Positions 25,941 to 34,619 of a DNA stretch of 64,000 nucleotides are shown here, one piece after another; the stretch's first letter is position 1; the number at the start of each line of letters is the position of its first letter. The stretch is from Modestobacter versicolor. Its GTDB lineage: Bacteria; Actinomycetota; Actinomycetes; Mycobacteriales; Geodermatophilaceae. The stretch spans positions 620,001-684,000 of the forward strand of contig NZ_JACIBU010000001.1 in NCBI RefSeq assembly GCF_014195485.1, written 5' to 3'. The notes beneath the pieces are model-generated. The model saw nothing but the letters and a program-made list of their open reading frames with translations, was not told the origin of the DNA and ran no database searches. A program made the translations under genes and the position numbers.

Positions 25941-26480
25941 TCAGCCGTCGGTGAGGTGCATGGCCCGCTCCTCGGGGCCCTCGCCGCCGGTGGGCTCGTC
26001 GCCGCTGGCGATCACGTCGTCGCTGACGCTGTCGGTGAAGGAGTCGGCCTGGTCGGACAGCCCGTCCTGGCTGAGCTGCGGCACCGTCCGGTCGTGGGTC
26101 TCCGCGGCCCGGACGTCGTCGGTGGGGTCGAGCCCGGTGTCGGGCACCTCCCGGTCGAGCCGGCCGGACAGCGACTCGCCCTCGGACTGCTCGCGGGCCG
26201 TGGTGCCGAAGTCGGTGCTCGCGCCGGAGCGCTCGCCGGGCACCGGCGCGAACTCCGGGTCCTCGGCCATCGACTCGGTGGGGTGGTCGTCGTCGGCGAT
26301 GTCCGGCACGCCGTCGTCCTCGTAGGAGATGTCGCGGGCGGTCTGGCCGGCCGGGTCGCCGCCCGAGGTGTCGGCGTCCGTCGTGCCGGTGAGGCCGCGC
26401 TCGTCGTCGGGGAACTCCGCGTCGTTGAGGGCGGAGTCGCGGGCCGCCTGGTCGGTGTCCAGCTCGTGGGCCTCGGTCAT
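25941..26480 (-). CDS. Acidic disordered protein, DUF5709-like
   Basis: 179 residues, strongly acidic, rich in Asp/Glu/Gly/Thr and without membrane helices. The pattern SLSGRLDREVPDTGLDP in the middle and the ending GPEERAMHLTDG resemble DUF5709 proteins, which are common in actinobacteria and of unknown function. ATG 26480 has GGAGG 8 nt upstream. Its place beside stress-regulation genes would suit a stress-induced protein, but no promoter match is convincing. The 244-bp gap before rsbV (25697-25940) holds no gene that I can see, only GTAC-N4-GTAC symmetry near 25753. Confidence 0.65.
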   Translation of the reverse strand: MTEAHELDTDQAARDSALNDAEFPDDERGLTGTTDADTSGGDPAGQTARDISYEDDGVPDIADDDHPTESMAEDPEFAPVPGERSGASTDFGTTAREQSEGESLSGRLDREVPDTGLDPTDDVRAAETHDRTVPQLSQDGLSDQADSFTDSVSDDVIASGDEPTGGEGPEERAMHLTDG

Positions 26481-26659
26481 GGTGGTGCCTCCGATCTGCG
26501 TGCTGCGGTGGGCGCACGCTCGTCCGTCCGGGAGGACGGGGGAGCCGGTCGGGTGACCGGCGTCGTGGTGTCGCCCTACCCGCCCGCCCCGGCGCCATGC
26601 GTGACCCGTCTCCCGCCGGCTCCGGCATGGCGGCCGGTGTACGGGGGTAGCGGCAGACC

Positions 26660-27250
26660 ATGGCGATCACGGACGAGGTCCAGCGGCTCGGCGCACCGGT
26701 GCGACGGTGGGCCCGCACGCAGCAGCAGGAGTACACGCAGGGCGAGCCGCGCCCGCTGGCCGCCGACCTCGGGGCGATGGGCGTCTACCTCTCCCTGGTC
26801 GGCACCGCCGCGACCGCGATCCGGGTCTCCGGCCGTGAGCTGCCCACCCGCATCCCGCTGGCCGACGCCGTCCTGCTGACCATCGGCACCTTCCGGCTGG
26901 CCCGCCGGATCGCCAAGGACCCGGTCACCGCACCGCTGCGGGCCCCGTTCGTGAGCTACCAGGGCACGTCCGGCGAGGCGGAGGTGGCCGAGGAGGTGCG
27001 CGAGCACGGCGGTGTGAAGCACGCGGTGGGGGAGCTGCTCACCTGCCCGTTCTGCATGGCGCAGTGGGTCGGCACCGGCTTCGTGCTCGGCTACGTCACC
27101 GCGCCGCGGGCCACCCGGCTCGCCGCGCTGACGATGACCATGGTCGCCGGCTCCGACGTCCTGCAGTTCGTCTACGACGCCATCCAGAACGGCGCCCTGA
27201 AGCCGGGCGGCGGGGACGAGGCGGGCGGCCCCACCGGCCAGGGGGTCTGA
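26660..27250 (+). CDS. DUF1360 membrane protein
   Basis: 196 residues with about three hydrophobic stretches (LAADLGAMGVYLSLVGTAATA; ADAVLLTIGTFRLARRI; CMAQWVGTGFVLGYV). The CPFC motif at Cys129/Cys132 (LLTCPFCMAQW) and the TFRLARRIAKDPVT segment are the hallmarks of DUF1360, related to sporulation protein YjcZ-type membrane proteins. Function unknown; the paired cysteines could bind a metal. Divergent from the DUF5709-like gene across a 179-bp gap. A hairpin follows its stop. Confidence 0.8.
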   Translation: MAITDEVQRLGAPVRRWARTQQQEYTQGEPRPLAADLGAMGVYLSLVGTAATAIRVSGRELPTRIPLADAVLLTIGTFRLARRIAKDPVTAPLRAPFVSYQGTSGEAEVAEEVREHGGVKHAVGELLTCPFCMAQWVGTGFVLGYVTAPRATRLAALTMTMVAGSDVLQFVYDAIQNGALKPGGGDEAGGPTGQGV

Positions 27251-27253
27251 GCA

Positions 27254-27280
27254 GCCGACCACTCACCCTCCGTGGTCGGC
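27254..27280 (+). terminator. Hairpin after the DUF1360 gene
   Basis: GCCGACCAC (27254-27262) pairs with GTGGTCGGC (27272-27280) around a 9-nt loop, 3 nt after the stop. It separates this gene from the Ku-LigD operon, whose first gene begins 150 bp later. Confidence 0.65.
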
Positions 27281-27430
27281 GGCGGCGGTCCCAGGCCGCT
27301 GCGCCGGTCACCCCTCCGGGTGGCCGACCACGCTGCGTGGCCGTCTCGCGCTGCCGGAGGAGGCCTCCAGCGCCTATCCTGCGATCTTGACGAGACGGGT
27401 GTCGCGGGACCCCGGGGCCAGGAGGTAGGC

Positions 27431-28432
27431 GTGCGGTCGATCTGGAAGGGCGCGGTCTCCTTCGGCCTGGTCAGCATCGGGGTGAAGCTGTACTCGGCGA
27501 CCGAGGACCACGACATCCGCTTCCACCAGGTGCACAAGACCGACGGTGGCCGGGTCAAGTACAAGCGGGTCTGCTCGGTCGACGGCGAAGAGGTCGAGTA
27601 CAACGACATCGCCAAGGGCTACGAGCTGCCCGACGGCCAGCTGGTCGTGCTGACCGACGAGGACTTCGACCAGCTCCCGCTCGGCACCACGCACGAGATC
27701 GAGGTGCTCCAGTTCGTCGACCAGGAGCAGATCGACCCGATCCACTTCGAGAAGACCTACTACCTGGAGCCCGACGGGGTGGCCACCCGCCCCTACGTGC
27801 TGCTGCGCACCGCGCTGGAGAACGCCGGCCAGGTGGCGATCACCAAGATCGCCATCCGGCAGCGCGAGTCGCTGGCGGCGCTGCGGGTGCGCGAGGGCGT
27901 GCTGGTGCTGCACACCATGCGCTGGCCCGACGAGATCCGCCGTCCCGGCTTCGGCTTCCTCGACGAGGAGGTCCCGGTGCGGCCGCAGGAGCTCGCCATG
28001 GCCGAGTCGCTGATCTCCACGATGGCCGGCGACTTCGACGCCTCGGCCTTCACCGACGACTACCGCGAGGCGATGCAGGCGCTGCTGGAGGCCAAGCAGT
28101 CCGGCGGTGAGGTGCAGCAGGCGCCCGACGCCGTCGACGACGGCGGTGGCGCGGTGGTCGACCTGATGAGCGCGCTGCGCCGCAGCGTCGAGCGGGCCGG
28201 CGGCAGTGCTCCGGCCGGCGGGGACGACTCCGCCGACGATGACGAGGACTCCGCCGCCGACGCCGCGCCGGCGAAGAAGACCGCCGCCCGCAAGCCGGCG
28301 AAGAAGGCGACCACCGCGGCGACGAAGGCGCCGGCCAAGAAGGCGCCGGCGAAGAAGGCCGCCGCCGCGAAGGCCGACGACGAGCCGGCCAAGCCGGCCA
28401 AGCGCGCCTCCCGCGCCCGCAAGACCGCCTGA
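27431..28432 (+). CDS. ku: Non-homologous end-joining protein Ku
   Basis: 333 residues. The Ku core (about 1-260) begins RSIWKGAVSFGLVSIGVKLYSATE and contains FHQVHK, YKRVCSVDGEEVEYNDIAKGYE, FEKTYYLEPD and VLVLHTMRWPDEIR. The C-terminal tail (about 275-333) is a lysine/alanine/proline-rich extension with repeated PAKK units, as in other actinobacterial Ku proteins, where it aids DNA binding. GTG 27431 follows a near-perfect GGAGGT site. Forms a homodimer that threads on broken ends and recruits LigD, encoded next. Confidence 0.96.
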   Translation: MRSIWKGAVSFGLVSIGVKLYSATEDHDIRFHQVHKTDGGRVKYKRVCSVDGEEVEYNDIAKGYELPDGQLVVLTDEDFDQLPLGTTHEIEVLQFVDQEQIDPIHFEKTYYLEPDGVATRPYVLLRTALENAGQVAITKIAIRQRESLAALRVREGVLVLHTMRWPDEIRRPGFGFLDEEVPVRPQELAMAESLISTMAGDFDASAFTDDYREAMQALLEAKQSGGEVQQAPDAVDDGGGAVVDLMSALRRSVERAGGSAPAGGDDSADDDEDSAADAAPAKKTAARKPAKKATTAATKAPAKKAPAKKAAAAKADDEPAKPAKRASRARKTA

Positions 28433-28438
28433 CGCCGG

Positions 28439-29917
28439 GTGGCCGCGCCCGACCCGCTCGCCACCTACCGGGCCAAGCGGGACCCTGCCCGCACCGCCGA
28501 GCCGGTCCCGCCGCCGGACCAGCCGCTGCCCGCCGGGAACGGCGACACCTTCGTCGTCCACGAGCACCACACCCCCCGGGGTCGCACCGGGGAGCGGGTG
28601 CACTGGGACCTCCGCCTGGAGCGCGACGGCGTGCTCAAGAGCTGGGCGGTGCCCAAGGGCCCGCCGACCCAGCCGGGGCTCAACCGGCTCGCCGTCCCGA
28701 CCGAGGACCACCCGCTGGAGTACGCCTCGTTCTCGGGCACGATCACCGCCGGCGAGTACGGCGGCGGCCGGGTGAGCATCTGGGACGCCGGCCGCTACGC
28801 CGCCGAGAAGTGGGACGACGACCACGTCACGGTCTCCTTCGACGGTCGCCGGCTGACCGGCCGCTACGTGCTGTTCCGGTTGCCCGACCGCACCTGGAAC
28901 GTGCGCAAGCTGGACGCCGACCCGGTCGTCGACGAGCCGGTCGCCGGGGTGCCGGAGGACCTGCCGCCGATGCTCGCCGCGATCGGCGAGCTGCCGCGCA
29001 GGGACGACCTGCGCTGGGGCTACGAGTTCAAGTGGGACGGCGTCCGCGCGCTCGCTCACGTGCGGGCGGGGAGGGTGCGGCTGCGGGCCCGCAGCGGCAA
29101 CGACGTCACGGCCAGCTACCCCGAGCTGCACCGGCTGCCCGAGGCGCTCGCCGGGCACGACGCCGTGGTCGACGGCGAGGTGGTCGCGATGGACGGCCGC
29201 GGGCGACCGGACTTCGGGCTGCTGCAGGGCCGGATGCACCGCACCGGGCCCGAGGTCGCCCGGATGGCCGCGGCCGCGCCGGTCACCTACCTCGTGTTCG
29301 ACCTGCTGGCGCTGGACGGCGAGAGCCTGCTCGGGCTGCCCTACACCGCCCGGCGCGAGCGGCTGGACGCCCTCGGGCTGGTCTCGGACCGCTGGGTCAC
29401 CACGCCCTGGTTCCGCGGCGACGCCCCCGGCGTGGGCGACCAGGTGCAGGCCGCCAGCCTGGAGAACGGTCTGGAGGGCGTGGTCGCCAAGCGGCTGGAC
29501 TCGCCCTACCGGCCCGGTGGCCGCGGCCCGGACTGGCGCAAGGTCAAGAACATCCGCGCCCAGTCGGTCGTCGTCGGCGGCTGGCGGCCCGGGGCCGGGC
29601 GGCGGGCCGGGGGCATCGGCTCGCTGCTGCTCGGCGTGCACGACGACCGCGGCCGGTTCGTCTTCGCCGGGCACGTCGGCACCGGCTTCACCGCCCGGGC
29701 GCTCGCCGAGCTCGAACCGCTGCTCACCCCGCGTTCGTCGTCCCCGTTCGCCGACGCGCTGCCCCGCGAGGTCACCCGGGACGCGCACTGGGTCGAGCCG
29801 CTGCTGGTGGGGGAGGTCGCCTACACCGAGTGGACCCGCGAGGGCCGGCTCCGGCACCCCTCGTGGCGCGGCCTGCGCGACGACCTCCCGCCCGCCCAGG
29901 TGGTGGTCGAGCCATGA
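28439..29917 (+). CDS. ligD: LigD-type ATP-dependent DNA ligase with phosphoesterase domain
   Basis: 492 residues from GTG 28439, 6 nt after ku. The N-terminal 3'-phosphoesterase domain (about 37-160) has the metal site HWDLRLE (His55, Asp57, Arg59) and His91 in EDHPLEY. The ligase domain follows: motif I YEFKWDGVRA with adenylated Lys198, motif III YLVFDLLALDG, motif IV LEGVVAKR, motif V WRKVKN, then an OB-fold. The polymerase domain of classical LigD is missing and is supplied by the next gene, which overlaps by 4 nt. Confidence 0.94.
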   Translation: MAAPDPLATYRAKRDPARTAEPVPPPDQPLPAGNGDTFVVHEHHTPRGRTGERVHWDLRLERDGVLKSWAVPKGPPTQPGLNRLAVPTEDHPLEYASFSGTITAGEYGGGRVSIWDAGRYAAEKWDDDHVTVSFDGRRLTGRYVLFRLPDRTWNVRKLDADPVVDEPVAGVPEDLPPMLAAIGELPRRDDLRWGYEFKWDGVRALAHVRAGRVRLRARSGNDVTASYPELHRLPEALAGHDAVVDGEVVAMDGRGRPDFGLLQGRMHRTGPEVARMAAAAPVTYLVFDLLALDGESLLGLPYTARRERLDALGLVSDRWVTTPWFRGDAPGVGDQVQAASLENGLEGVVAKRLDSPYRPGGRGPDWRKVKNIRAQSVVVGGWRPGAGRRAGGIGSLLLGVHDDRGRFVFAGHVGTGFTARALAELEPLLTPRSSSPFADALPREVTRDAHWVEPLLVGEVAYTEWTREGRLRHPSWRGLRDDLPPAQVVVEP

Positions 29918-30828
29918 GGCAACGCGTGCACATCGAGGGCCGGCAGCTCGAGGTCTCCAACCTGGACAAGGTGCTGTTCCCGGAGGTCTCGTTCACCAAG
30001 GCGCAGGTCATCGACTACTACGTGCGGATCGCGCCGGTGCTGCTGCCGCACGTCGCGCACCGCCCGGTCACCTTCACCCGCTGGCCGAACGGGGTCGACG
30101 GGCAGGCGTTCTTCGAGAAGAACAACGCGCGGCACGCCCCGGAGTGGGTGCGCACGGTGACCGTCCCCTCGCCGGGCAGCTCCCGCGGCCGGGAGACGCT
30201 GGACATGGTGCTGCTCAGCGCCGTCCCGGACCTGGTCTGGTCGGCGAACCTGGCCGCGCTCGAGGTGCACGTGCCCCAGTGGCAGGTCGACGACGACGGC
30301 GCGGCGCAGCTGCCCGACCTGCTCGTGCTCGACCTGGACCCGGGGCCGGGCACCGGCGTCGTCGAGTGCGCCGCGGTGGCGCACCGGCTGCGGGAGCGGC
30401 TGCTCGCCGACGGGCTGGACCCGGTGGTGAAGACGTCGGGCTCCAAGGGGCTGCAGGTGTACGCGCCGATCAGCTGCGCGGACAAGGACCACCCCAGCCG
30501 GTACGCCAAGGGGCTGGCCCAGGCACTCACCGGGGAGACCCCCGAGGACGTCGTCTGGCGGATGGAGAAGGCGCTGCGCCCGGGCAAGGTGCTGGTCGAC
30601 TGGAGCCAGAACAACACCGCGAAGACGACGGTCGCCCCGTACTCGCTGCGCGCCCGCCCGCTGGCCACGGTGTCCACGCCGCTGCTGTGGGACGAGGTCG
30701 ACGAGCTGCGCGACGGCGGCGACCCGGAGCAGGTCCGCTTCCGCACCGACGACGTCCTGGCCCGGGTCGAGGAGCACGGCGACCTGTTCGACGTCAGCGA
30801 CCGGCACCGCGCCGCCCTCCCCGGCTGA
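29914..30828 (+). CDS. LigD-type NHEJ polymerase/primase
   Basis: 304-residue archaeo-eukaryotic primase-type polymerase. It begins IEGRQLEVSNLDKVLFPE, the usual LigD polymerase start. The catalytic metal pair is Asp140 and Asp142 (VLDLDPGPG), followed by VVKTSGSKGLQVYAP and DWSQNNTAKTTVAPYSLRARP. It fills gaps and adds ribonucleotides during end joining. The ATG start overlaps the ligase stop (ATGA), so both parts of LigD are made in equal amounts from one mRNA. Confidence 0.95.
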   Translation: MRQRVHIEGRQLEVSNLDKVLFPEVSFTKAQVIDYYVRIAPVLLPHVAHRPVTFTRWPNGVDGQAFFEKNNARHAPEWVRTVTVPSPGSSRGRETLDMVLLSAVPDLVWSANLAALEVHVPQWQVDDDGAAQLPDLLVLDLDPGPGTGVVECAAVAHRLRERLLADGLDPVVKTSGSKGLQVYAPISCADKDHPSRYAKGLAQALTGETPEDVVWRMEKALRPGKVLVDWSQNNTAKTTVAPYSLRARPLATVSTPLLWDEVDELRDGGDPEQVRFRTDDVLARVEEHGDLFDVSDRHRAALPG

Positions 30829-30857
30829 CCCGTCCCGCGCCGCCCCTGCCCCTCGCC

Positions 30858-30910
30858 CCGGAGATGGCCATCTCCGGCCTCCTCCCGGAGGGCGGAGATG
30901 GCCATCCCCG
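30858..30910. repeat. Two tandem copies of the GGAGATGGCCATCTCC palindrome
   Basis: A perfect 20-bp palindrome (30858-30877) is followed 15 bp later by an 18-bp copy with one mismatched pair (30893-30910). The core is the same as at 16922-16943. The pair lies in the 153-bp gap after the NHEJ genes and 72 bp before the next start. It could be a terminator, a dispersed repeat or a regulator site. Confidence 0.7.
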
Positions 30911-30981
30911 CCCTGGGGTGGACGGCGGGTCCGACCGCAGGGCGATGTGCGCGGACGCCGGGAGGCGGCACGCTCGACGCC

Positions 30982-31617
30982 ATGATCGACACCGCGCCCG
31001 CCCCCGCAGAAGTCACACAGACCGCACCGCGCTGGTGGCTGCCGGTCGTCGTGCTCCTGCTGGGCGCCGGCGGGGGAGTGCTCACCGAGTGGCTGCAGGG
31101 CGTGCTCGACGACCCGTGGGCCGCCTGGGCGAACTCGGTGGCGGCCTGGTGCCTGCCCGCCTTCGCCGTGGGCGCCCTGGCCGGCCGGGTGCGAGTCGCC
31201 GTGGTGGCCGCGGTCGCCACCGAGCTGCTGCTGGTCGGCTCCTACTACGTCTCCCAGTACGCCCAGCTGCTGCCGGTCGACGGGGTCACGGTCGCCGGCT
31301 GGCTGGTCGCCGGCGTGCTGGCCGGGGTGGTGTTCGGGGTGGCCGGGCACTGGTGGCGCGCCGGGGAGCCGCGGACCGCGGTCGCGGGGGCCGCGCTGAT
31401 GAGCGGTGCGGTGGTGGGGGAGGGGCTCTACCGGGCGGTGGCCTTCCCCTGGCAGGGCAGCTCCGGCGCGGTGATGGCCGCGGCGGGCGTCGTCCTGGCG
31501 GTGCTGCTCGGCCGCACGTGGCGGCAGCGGCTGACCGTGCTCGGGCTGCTGGCCGCCGTCGTCCCGCTGGCCTGGCTCGGCACCGTGGTCGTGGACGCCG
31601 CCTTCGCCACCTGGTGA
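30982..31617 (+). CDS. DUF6518-like membrane protein
   Basis: 211 residues with six to seven predicted membrane helices: WWLPVVVLLLGAGGGVLTE at about 18-36, then WLPAFAVGAL-like, VVAAVATELLLVGSYY, VAGWLVAGVLAGVVFG, AGAALMSGAVVGEGLY, AAAGVVLAVLLG and LGLLAAVVPLAWL. The layout resembles DUF6518 proteins of actinobacteria; function unknown. ATG 30982 is the first start before helix 1. Single gene upstream of fur. Confidence 0.65.
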   Translation: MIDTAPAPAEVTQTAPRWWLPVVVLLLGAGGGVLTEWLQGVLDDPWAAWANSVAAWCLPAFAVGALAGRVRVAVVAAVATELLLVGSYYVSQYAQLLPVDGVTVAGWLVAGVLAGVVFGVAGHWWRAGEPRTAVAGAALMSGAVVGEGLYRAVAFPWQGSSGAVMAAAGVVLAVLLGRTWRQRLTVLGLLAAVVPLAWLGTVVVDAAFATW

Positions 31618-31645
31618 GCCCGCCGGACGCCCGGAGTTCACCCGC

Positions 31646-31667
31646 TCTTGATTTGACTGACTCAAGA
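31646..31667. promoter_or_regulatory. Inverted repeat upstream of the Fur gene
   Basis: TCTTGA (31646-31651) and TCAAGA (31662-31667) pair with a 10-nt spacer. The stretch is AT-rich compared with its surroundings and overlaps a possible -35 (TTGACT, 31653-31658). It lies 23-44 bp before the Fur-family start, a natural place for an autoregulatory site controlling fur and catalase. No experimental support. Confidence 0.45.
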
Positions 31668-31689
31668 CAACAGGGTTGAGTGGTCGGCG

Positions 31690-32136
31690 ATGGAGACGGC
31701 CTGGGACGAGCAGCTGCGGCACGCGGGGCTCCGCGTCACGCGGCCCCGGCTCTCCGTGCTGGGGGTGCTCGCGCAGCACCCCCACGTCGACGCCGACACC
31801 ATCGCCACCGCCGCGCGCACCGTGCACCCGTCGATCTCGCCGCAGGCGGTCTACGGGGTGCTCAAGGCGCTGGTCGGTGGCGGCCTCGCCCGCCGCATCG
31901 AGCCGGCCGGAGGGCCGGCGCTGTACGAGCTGCGGGTCGGCGACAACCACCACCACCTGGTCTGCCGGGAGTGCGGGTCGGTCGCCGACGTCGACTGCGT
32001 GGTGGGGGCGGCGCCGTGCCTGGCCCCCTCCGACGCGGCCGGCTTCGAGGTGGACGAGGCGGAGGTCGTCTTCTGGGGGCTCTGCGGCGACTGCCAGGTC
32101 GCCCGCAGGAAGCACGGCAACCAGCACCAGCAGTGA
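31690..32136 (+). CDS. furA: Fur-family regulator
   Basis: 148 residues. Winged-helix N-terminal half (LRVTRPRLSVLGVLAQHPHVDADTIA; ISPQAVYGVLKALV) and a metal-binding C-terminal half with HHHLVCRECGSV (Cys92, Cys95) and LCGDCQV (Cys132, Cys135), the usual structural zinc site. It is directly followed by a catalase gene (21 nt gap), the arrangement typical of FurA/PerR-like regulators that repress catalase until peroxide or metal shortage. ATG 31690 sits 9 nt after the GTTGAG stretch. Confidence 0.9.
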   Translation: METAWDEQLRHAGLRVTRPRLSVLGVLAQHPHVDADTIATAARTVHPSISPQAVYGVLKALVGGGLARRIEPAGGPALYELRVGDNHHHLVCRECGSVADVDCVVGAAPCLAPSDAAGFEVDEAEVVFWGLCGDCQVARRKHGNQHQQ

Positions 32137-32157
32137 GATCCGAAGAGGAGTGGGCAC

Positions 32158-33822
32158 ATGACCGACGTCGCATCGCAGGGCCCGGCAGCCAGTGAGGCTG
32201 ACCGCGCCGTCCTGACCAACCGTCAGGGCCATCCGGTCTACGACAACCAGAACCAGCGCACCGTGGGTGCCCGTGGCCCGGCCACGCTGGAGAACTACCA
32301 GTTCCTCGAGAAGATCAGCCACTTCGACCGCGAGCGCATCCCGGAGCGCGTGGTGCACGCCCGCGGCTTCGTGGCCTACGGCGAGTTCGAGGCCACCGGC
32401 ACGTGGGGCGACGAGCCGATCGAGCGCTACACCCGCGCCAAGCTGTTCAACACCCCGGGCAAGAAGACCGACCTGGCGATCCGCTTCTCCACCGTCATCG
32501 GCGGCCGGGACTCCTCCGAGGCGGCGCGCGACCCGCGCGGCTTCGCGGTGAAGTTCTACACCGAGGACGGCAACTGGGACATCGTCGGCAACAACCTCGC
32601 GGTGTTCTTCATCCGCGACGCGATCAAGTTCCCCGACGTCATCCACTCGCTGAAGCCGGACCCGATCACCTTCCGCCAGGAGCCGGCCCGGATCTTCGAC
32701 TTCATGTCGCAGACCCCCGAGGCCATGCACATGCTGGTCAACCTGTTCTCGCCGCGCGGCATCCCCGCCGACTACCGGCACATGCAGGGCTTCGGCGTGA
32801 ACACCTACAAGTGGGTCAACGCCCAGGGCGAGACCAAGCTGGTCAAGTACCACTGGCTGCCCAAGCAGGGCGTCAAGAGCCTGACCGAGGCCGACGCCGC
32901 GGTCATCCAGGGCCAGGACCTCGGCCACGCCTCGAAGGACCTCTACGAGGCCATCGAGCGCGGCGACTTCCCGCAGTGGGACCTCTACGTCCAGCTGATG
33001 GACGACGGCGAGCACCCCGAGCTCGACTTCGACCCGCTCGACGACACCAAGGTGTGGCCGGAGAACGAGTTCGAGCCGAAGCTCGTCGGGACGATGACGC
33101 TGAACCGCAACGTCAGCGACCACCACAACGAGAACGAGCAGAGCGCGTTCGGCACCGGTGTGCTCGTCGACGGGATGGACTTCTCCGACGACAAGATGCT
33201 GGTCGGGCGCACGTTCTCCTACTCCGACGCGCAGCGCTACCGGGTGGGCCCGAACTACCTGCAGCTGCCGGTGAACTCGGCCAAGAACGCCGCGGTGCAC
33301 ACCAACCAGCGCGGCGGGCAGATGTCCTTCGGCGTGGACCTGGGCCCGGGCCAGAACCCGCACGTGAACTACGAGCCGTCGATCACCGGCGGCCTGCGCG
33401 AGGCCGAGTACCCCACGCACGACGAGCAGGGGCCGGAGATCACCGGGCGGCTCACCCGCAAGCGGATCCCGCTGACCAACGACTACACGCAGGCCGGTCA
33501 GCGGTACCAGCTCATGGAGCAGTGGGAGAAGGACGACCTGGTCGCCAACTTCGTGGAGCTGATCGGGCAGGCCGTGCCCGAGGTGCAGCAGCGCATGGTG
33601 TGGCACTTCTTCATGTGCGACGACGAGCTCGGCGCCCGCGTCGGCGAGGGCCTGGGCATCAGCGCGGACGACGTCCGCGGCCTGGAGCCGCTGCAGACGC
33701 AGACGCTGTCCGCCGACGAGCTGCAGCGCGCGGCCAACCTCGGCAAGAACGGCCCGCGCGACGTCACCGGCCTGACGATGACGCACACCGTGCCGAACGA
33801 GCGCGTCGTCCTCGCGAAGTGA
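32158..33822 (+). CDS. katA: Monofunctional haem catalase
   Basis: 554 residues, clade-typical length for a small-subunit catalase with an extended C-terminus. The distal histidine is His67 in ERVVHARGF; the conserved asparagine lies in [11 protein letters not shown], and the proximal haem tyrosine in [12 protein letters not shown]. The proximal-domain stretch [19 protein letters not shown] is standard. The ATG follows GAGGAG. It degrades hydrogen peroxide in the cytoplasm and is cotranscribed with the Fur-type regulator. Two strong hairpins follow the stop. Confidence 0.96.
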   Translation: MTDVASQGPAASEADRAVLTNRQGHPVYDNQNQRTVGARGPATLENYQFLEKISHFDRERIPERVVHARGFVAYGEFEATGTWGDEPIERYTRAKLFNTPGKKTDLAIRFSTVIGGRDSSEAARDPRGFAVKFYTEDGNWDIVGNNLAVFFIRDAIKFPDVIHSLKPDPITFRQEPARIFDFMSQTPEAMHMLVNLFSPRGIPADYRHMQGFGVNTYKWVNAQGETKLVKYHWLPKQGVKSLTEADAAVIQGQDLGHASKDLYEAIERGDFPQWDLYVQLMDDGEHPELDFDPLDDTKVWPENEFEPKLVGTMTLNRNVSDHHNENEQSAFGTGVLVDGMDFSDDKMLVGRTFSYSDAQRYRVGPNYLQLPVNSAKNAAVHTNQRGGQMSFGVDLGPGQNPHVNYEPSITGGLREAEYPTHDEQGPEITGRLTRKRIPLTNDYTQAGQRYQLMEQWEKDDLVANFVELIGQAVPEVQQRMVWHFFMCDDELGARVGEGLGISADDVRGLEPLQTQTLSADELQRAANLGKNGPRDVTGLTMTHTVPNERVVLAK

Positions 33823-33843
33823 CCGACCGCGGCTGAGTAAGGA

Positions 33844-33894
33844 CCCCGCTGCCCCCCACCGCTCGCACGCTCGCGGCGGGACCCTGCAGCGGGG
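33844..33894. repeat. Double-hairpin element, copy A
   Basis: Outer stem 33844-33852 with 33886-33894 (CCCCGCTGC/GCAGCGGGG). The inner 4-bp stem CCGC/GCGG (33859-33862, 33873-33876) closes on the loop TCGCACGCTC. Copy B at 34620-34668 has the identical loop, but both stems differ with base pairing kept. It may act as terminator or as a dispersed structured repeat. Confidence 0.7.
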
Positions 33895-33898
33895 CCGA

Positions 33899-33937
33899 AC
33901 TGCGGGCCACGACCGGACACCGGTCGTGGCCCGCAGT
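33899..33937 (+). terminator. 18-bp perfect hairpin after catalase
   Basis: Arms 33899-33916 and 33920-33937 pair perfectly over 18 bp with the three-base loop ACA. It ends 23 bp before the next start codon, so it probably terminates fur-katA while leaving little room for a separate promoter of the next gene. Confidence 0.8.
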
Positions 33938-33960
33938 GCCGTCCGGGGCAGGATCGGGGC

Positions 33961-34257
33961 ATGGACGACGCCCGGCTGCTGCTCGCCGCCGCCGACCGGC
34001 TGGAGGCGCTGGCCGCCCGCACCACCGGCGGCACCTGGACCGTGCGCGGGCTGCTGGCCAGCCGCCCCGAGGTGGTCGCCCAGCTGCCCGACGGCAGCAC
34101 CGAGCACGTCGCGGAGGCCCGCGCCCGGACGGGGGAGTGGATCAGCACGCTGACCCCGGCGCTGGCCGGGCCGCTCGCCGGCTGGCTGCGGACCGCGTCG
34201 ACCGCGGACCCGCACGCCCTGGCGGTGGCCCGGCTGCTGGTCGAGCGGGATCGGTAG
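33961..34257 (+). CDS. Small protein of unknown function
   Basis: 98 residues, mostly helical, rich in Ala/Leu/Arg. It begins MDDARLLLAAADRLEALAA and has the segment TGGTWTVRGLLASRPEVVAQ, which recalls short hypothetical proteins of actinobacteria. No membrane helix, signal peptide or catalytic motif is seen. There is no obvious ribosome site before ATG 33961. It is followed after 10 nt by an NTF2-like gene and they may be cotranscribed. Confidence 0.6.
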   Translation: MDDARLLLAAADRLEALAARTTGGTWTVRGLLASRPEVVAQLPDGSTEHVAEARARTGEWISTLTPALAGPLAGWLRTASTADPHALAVARLLVERDR

Positions 34258-34267
34258 CGTCCCGGCC

Positions 34268-34612
34268 ATGGACCGCCTCGCCGGGCTCTACGACGCGCTC
34301 AACGCCCGGGACGTCGACGCGGCGCTCGCGCACTGCGCCCCCGACGTCGACTGGCCCGACGCGATGCAGGGCGGCCGGGTGGTCGGCTCCGACGCCGTCC
34401 GGGCGTACTGGCTGGCCCAGTGGGAGGTGGTCGACCTGGCGCTGCACCCGCGCCGGGTGCGCGAGCTCCCCGACGGCCGGGTGGAGGTGCTGGTCGAGCA
34501 GCACGTCCGCGACCGGGACGGCGACCTGCTCGCGCACGCGTTCGTGCTGCACACCCACACGTTCAGCGGCCCGCTGGTCAGCCGGGTGGACGTCGGCGAC
34601 CCGCAGGCCTGA
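34268..34612 (+). CDS. SnoaL/NTF2-like small protein
   Basis: 114 residues with the compact NTF2 fold: helix LAGLYDALNARDVDAALAHCAPDVDWPD, GGRVVGSDAVRAYWLAQW, then strands RVEVLVEQHVRDRDGDLLAHAFVLHTHTF. Such nuclear-transport-factor-like proteins are often isomerases or ligand-binding proteins; the reaction cannot be told. ATG 34268. The structured repeat copy B follows 8 nt after its stop. Confidence 0.75.
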   Translation: MDRLAGLYDALNARDVDAALAHCAPDVDWPDAMQGGRVVGSDAVRAYWLAQWEVVDLALHPRRVRELPDGRVEVLVEQHVRDRDGDLLAHAFVLHTHTFSGPLVSRVDVGDPQA

Positions 34613-34619
34613 GAGAGGA

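Noticed and set aside
28255..28430. Repetitive lysine/alanine/proline codons that look like a short tandem repeat array
   Set aside because: This is the normal basic C-terminal tail of actinobacterial Ku; the units are irregular and there are no spacers as in a CRISPR array.
27374..29857. 827-codon minus-strand frame opposite ku and ligD
   Set aside because: Antisense shadow; Ku and LigD motifs on the plus strand are complete.
29821..34269. 1482-codon open frame on the minus strand across the ligase, fur and catalase genes
   Set aside because: It is the antisense shadow of well-recognised plus-strand genes; composition is His/Arg/Val/Gln/Asp-rich and without any domain, as expected from GC-rich antisense frames.
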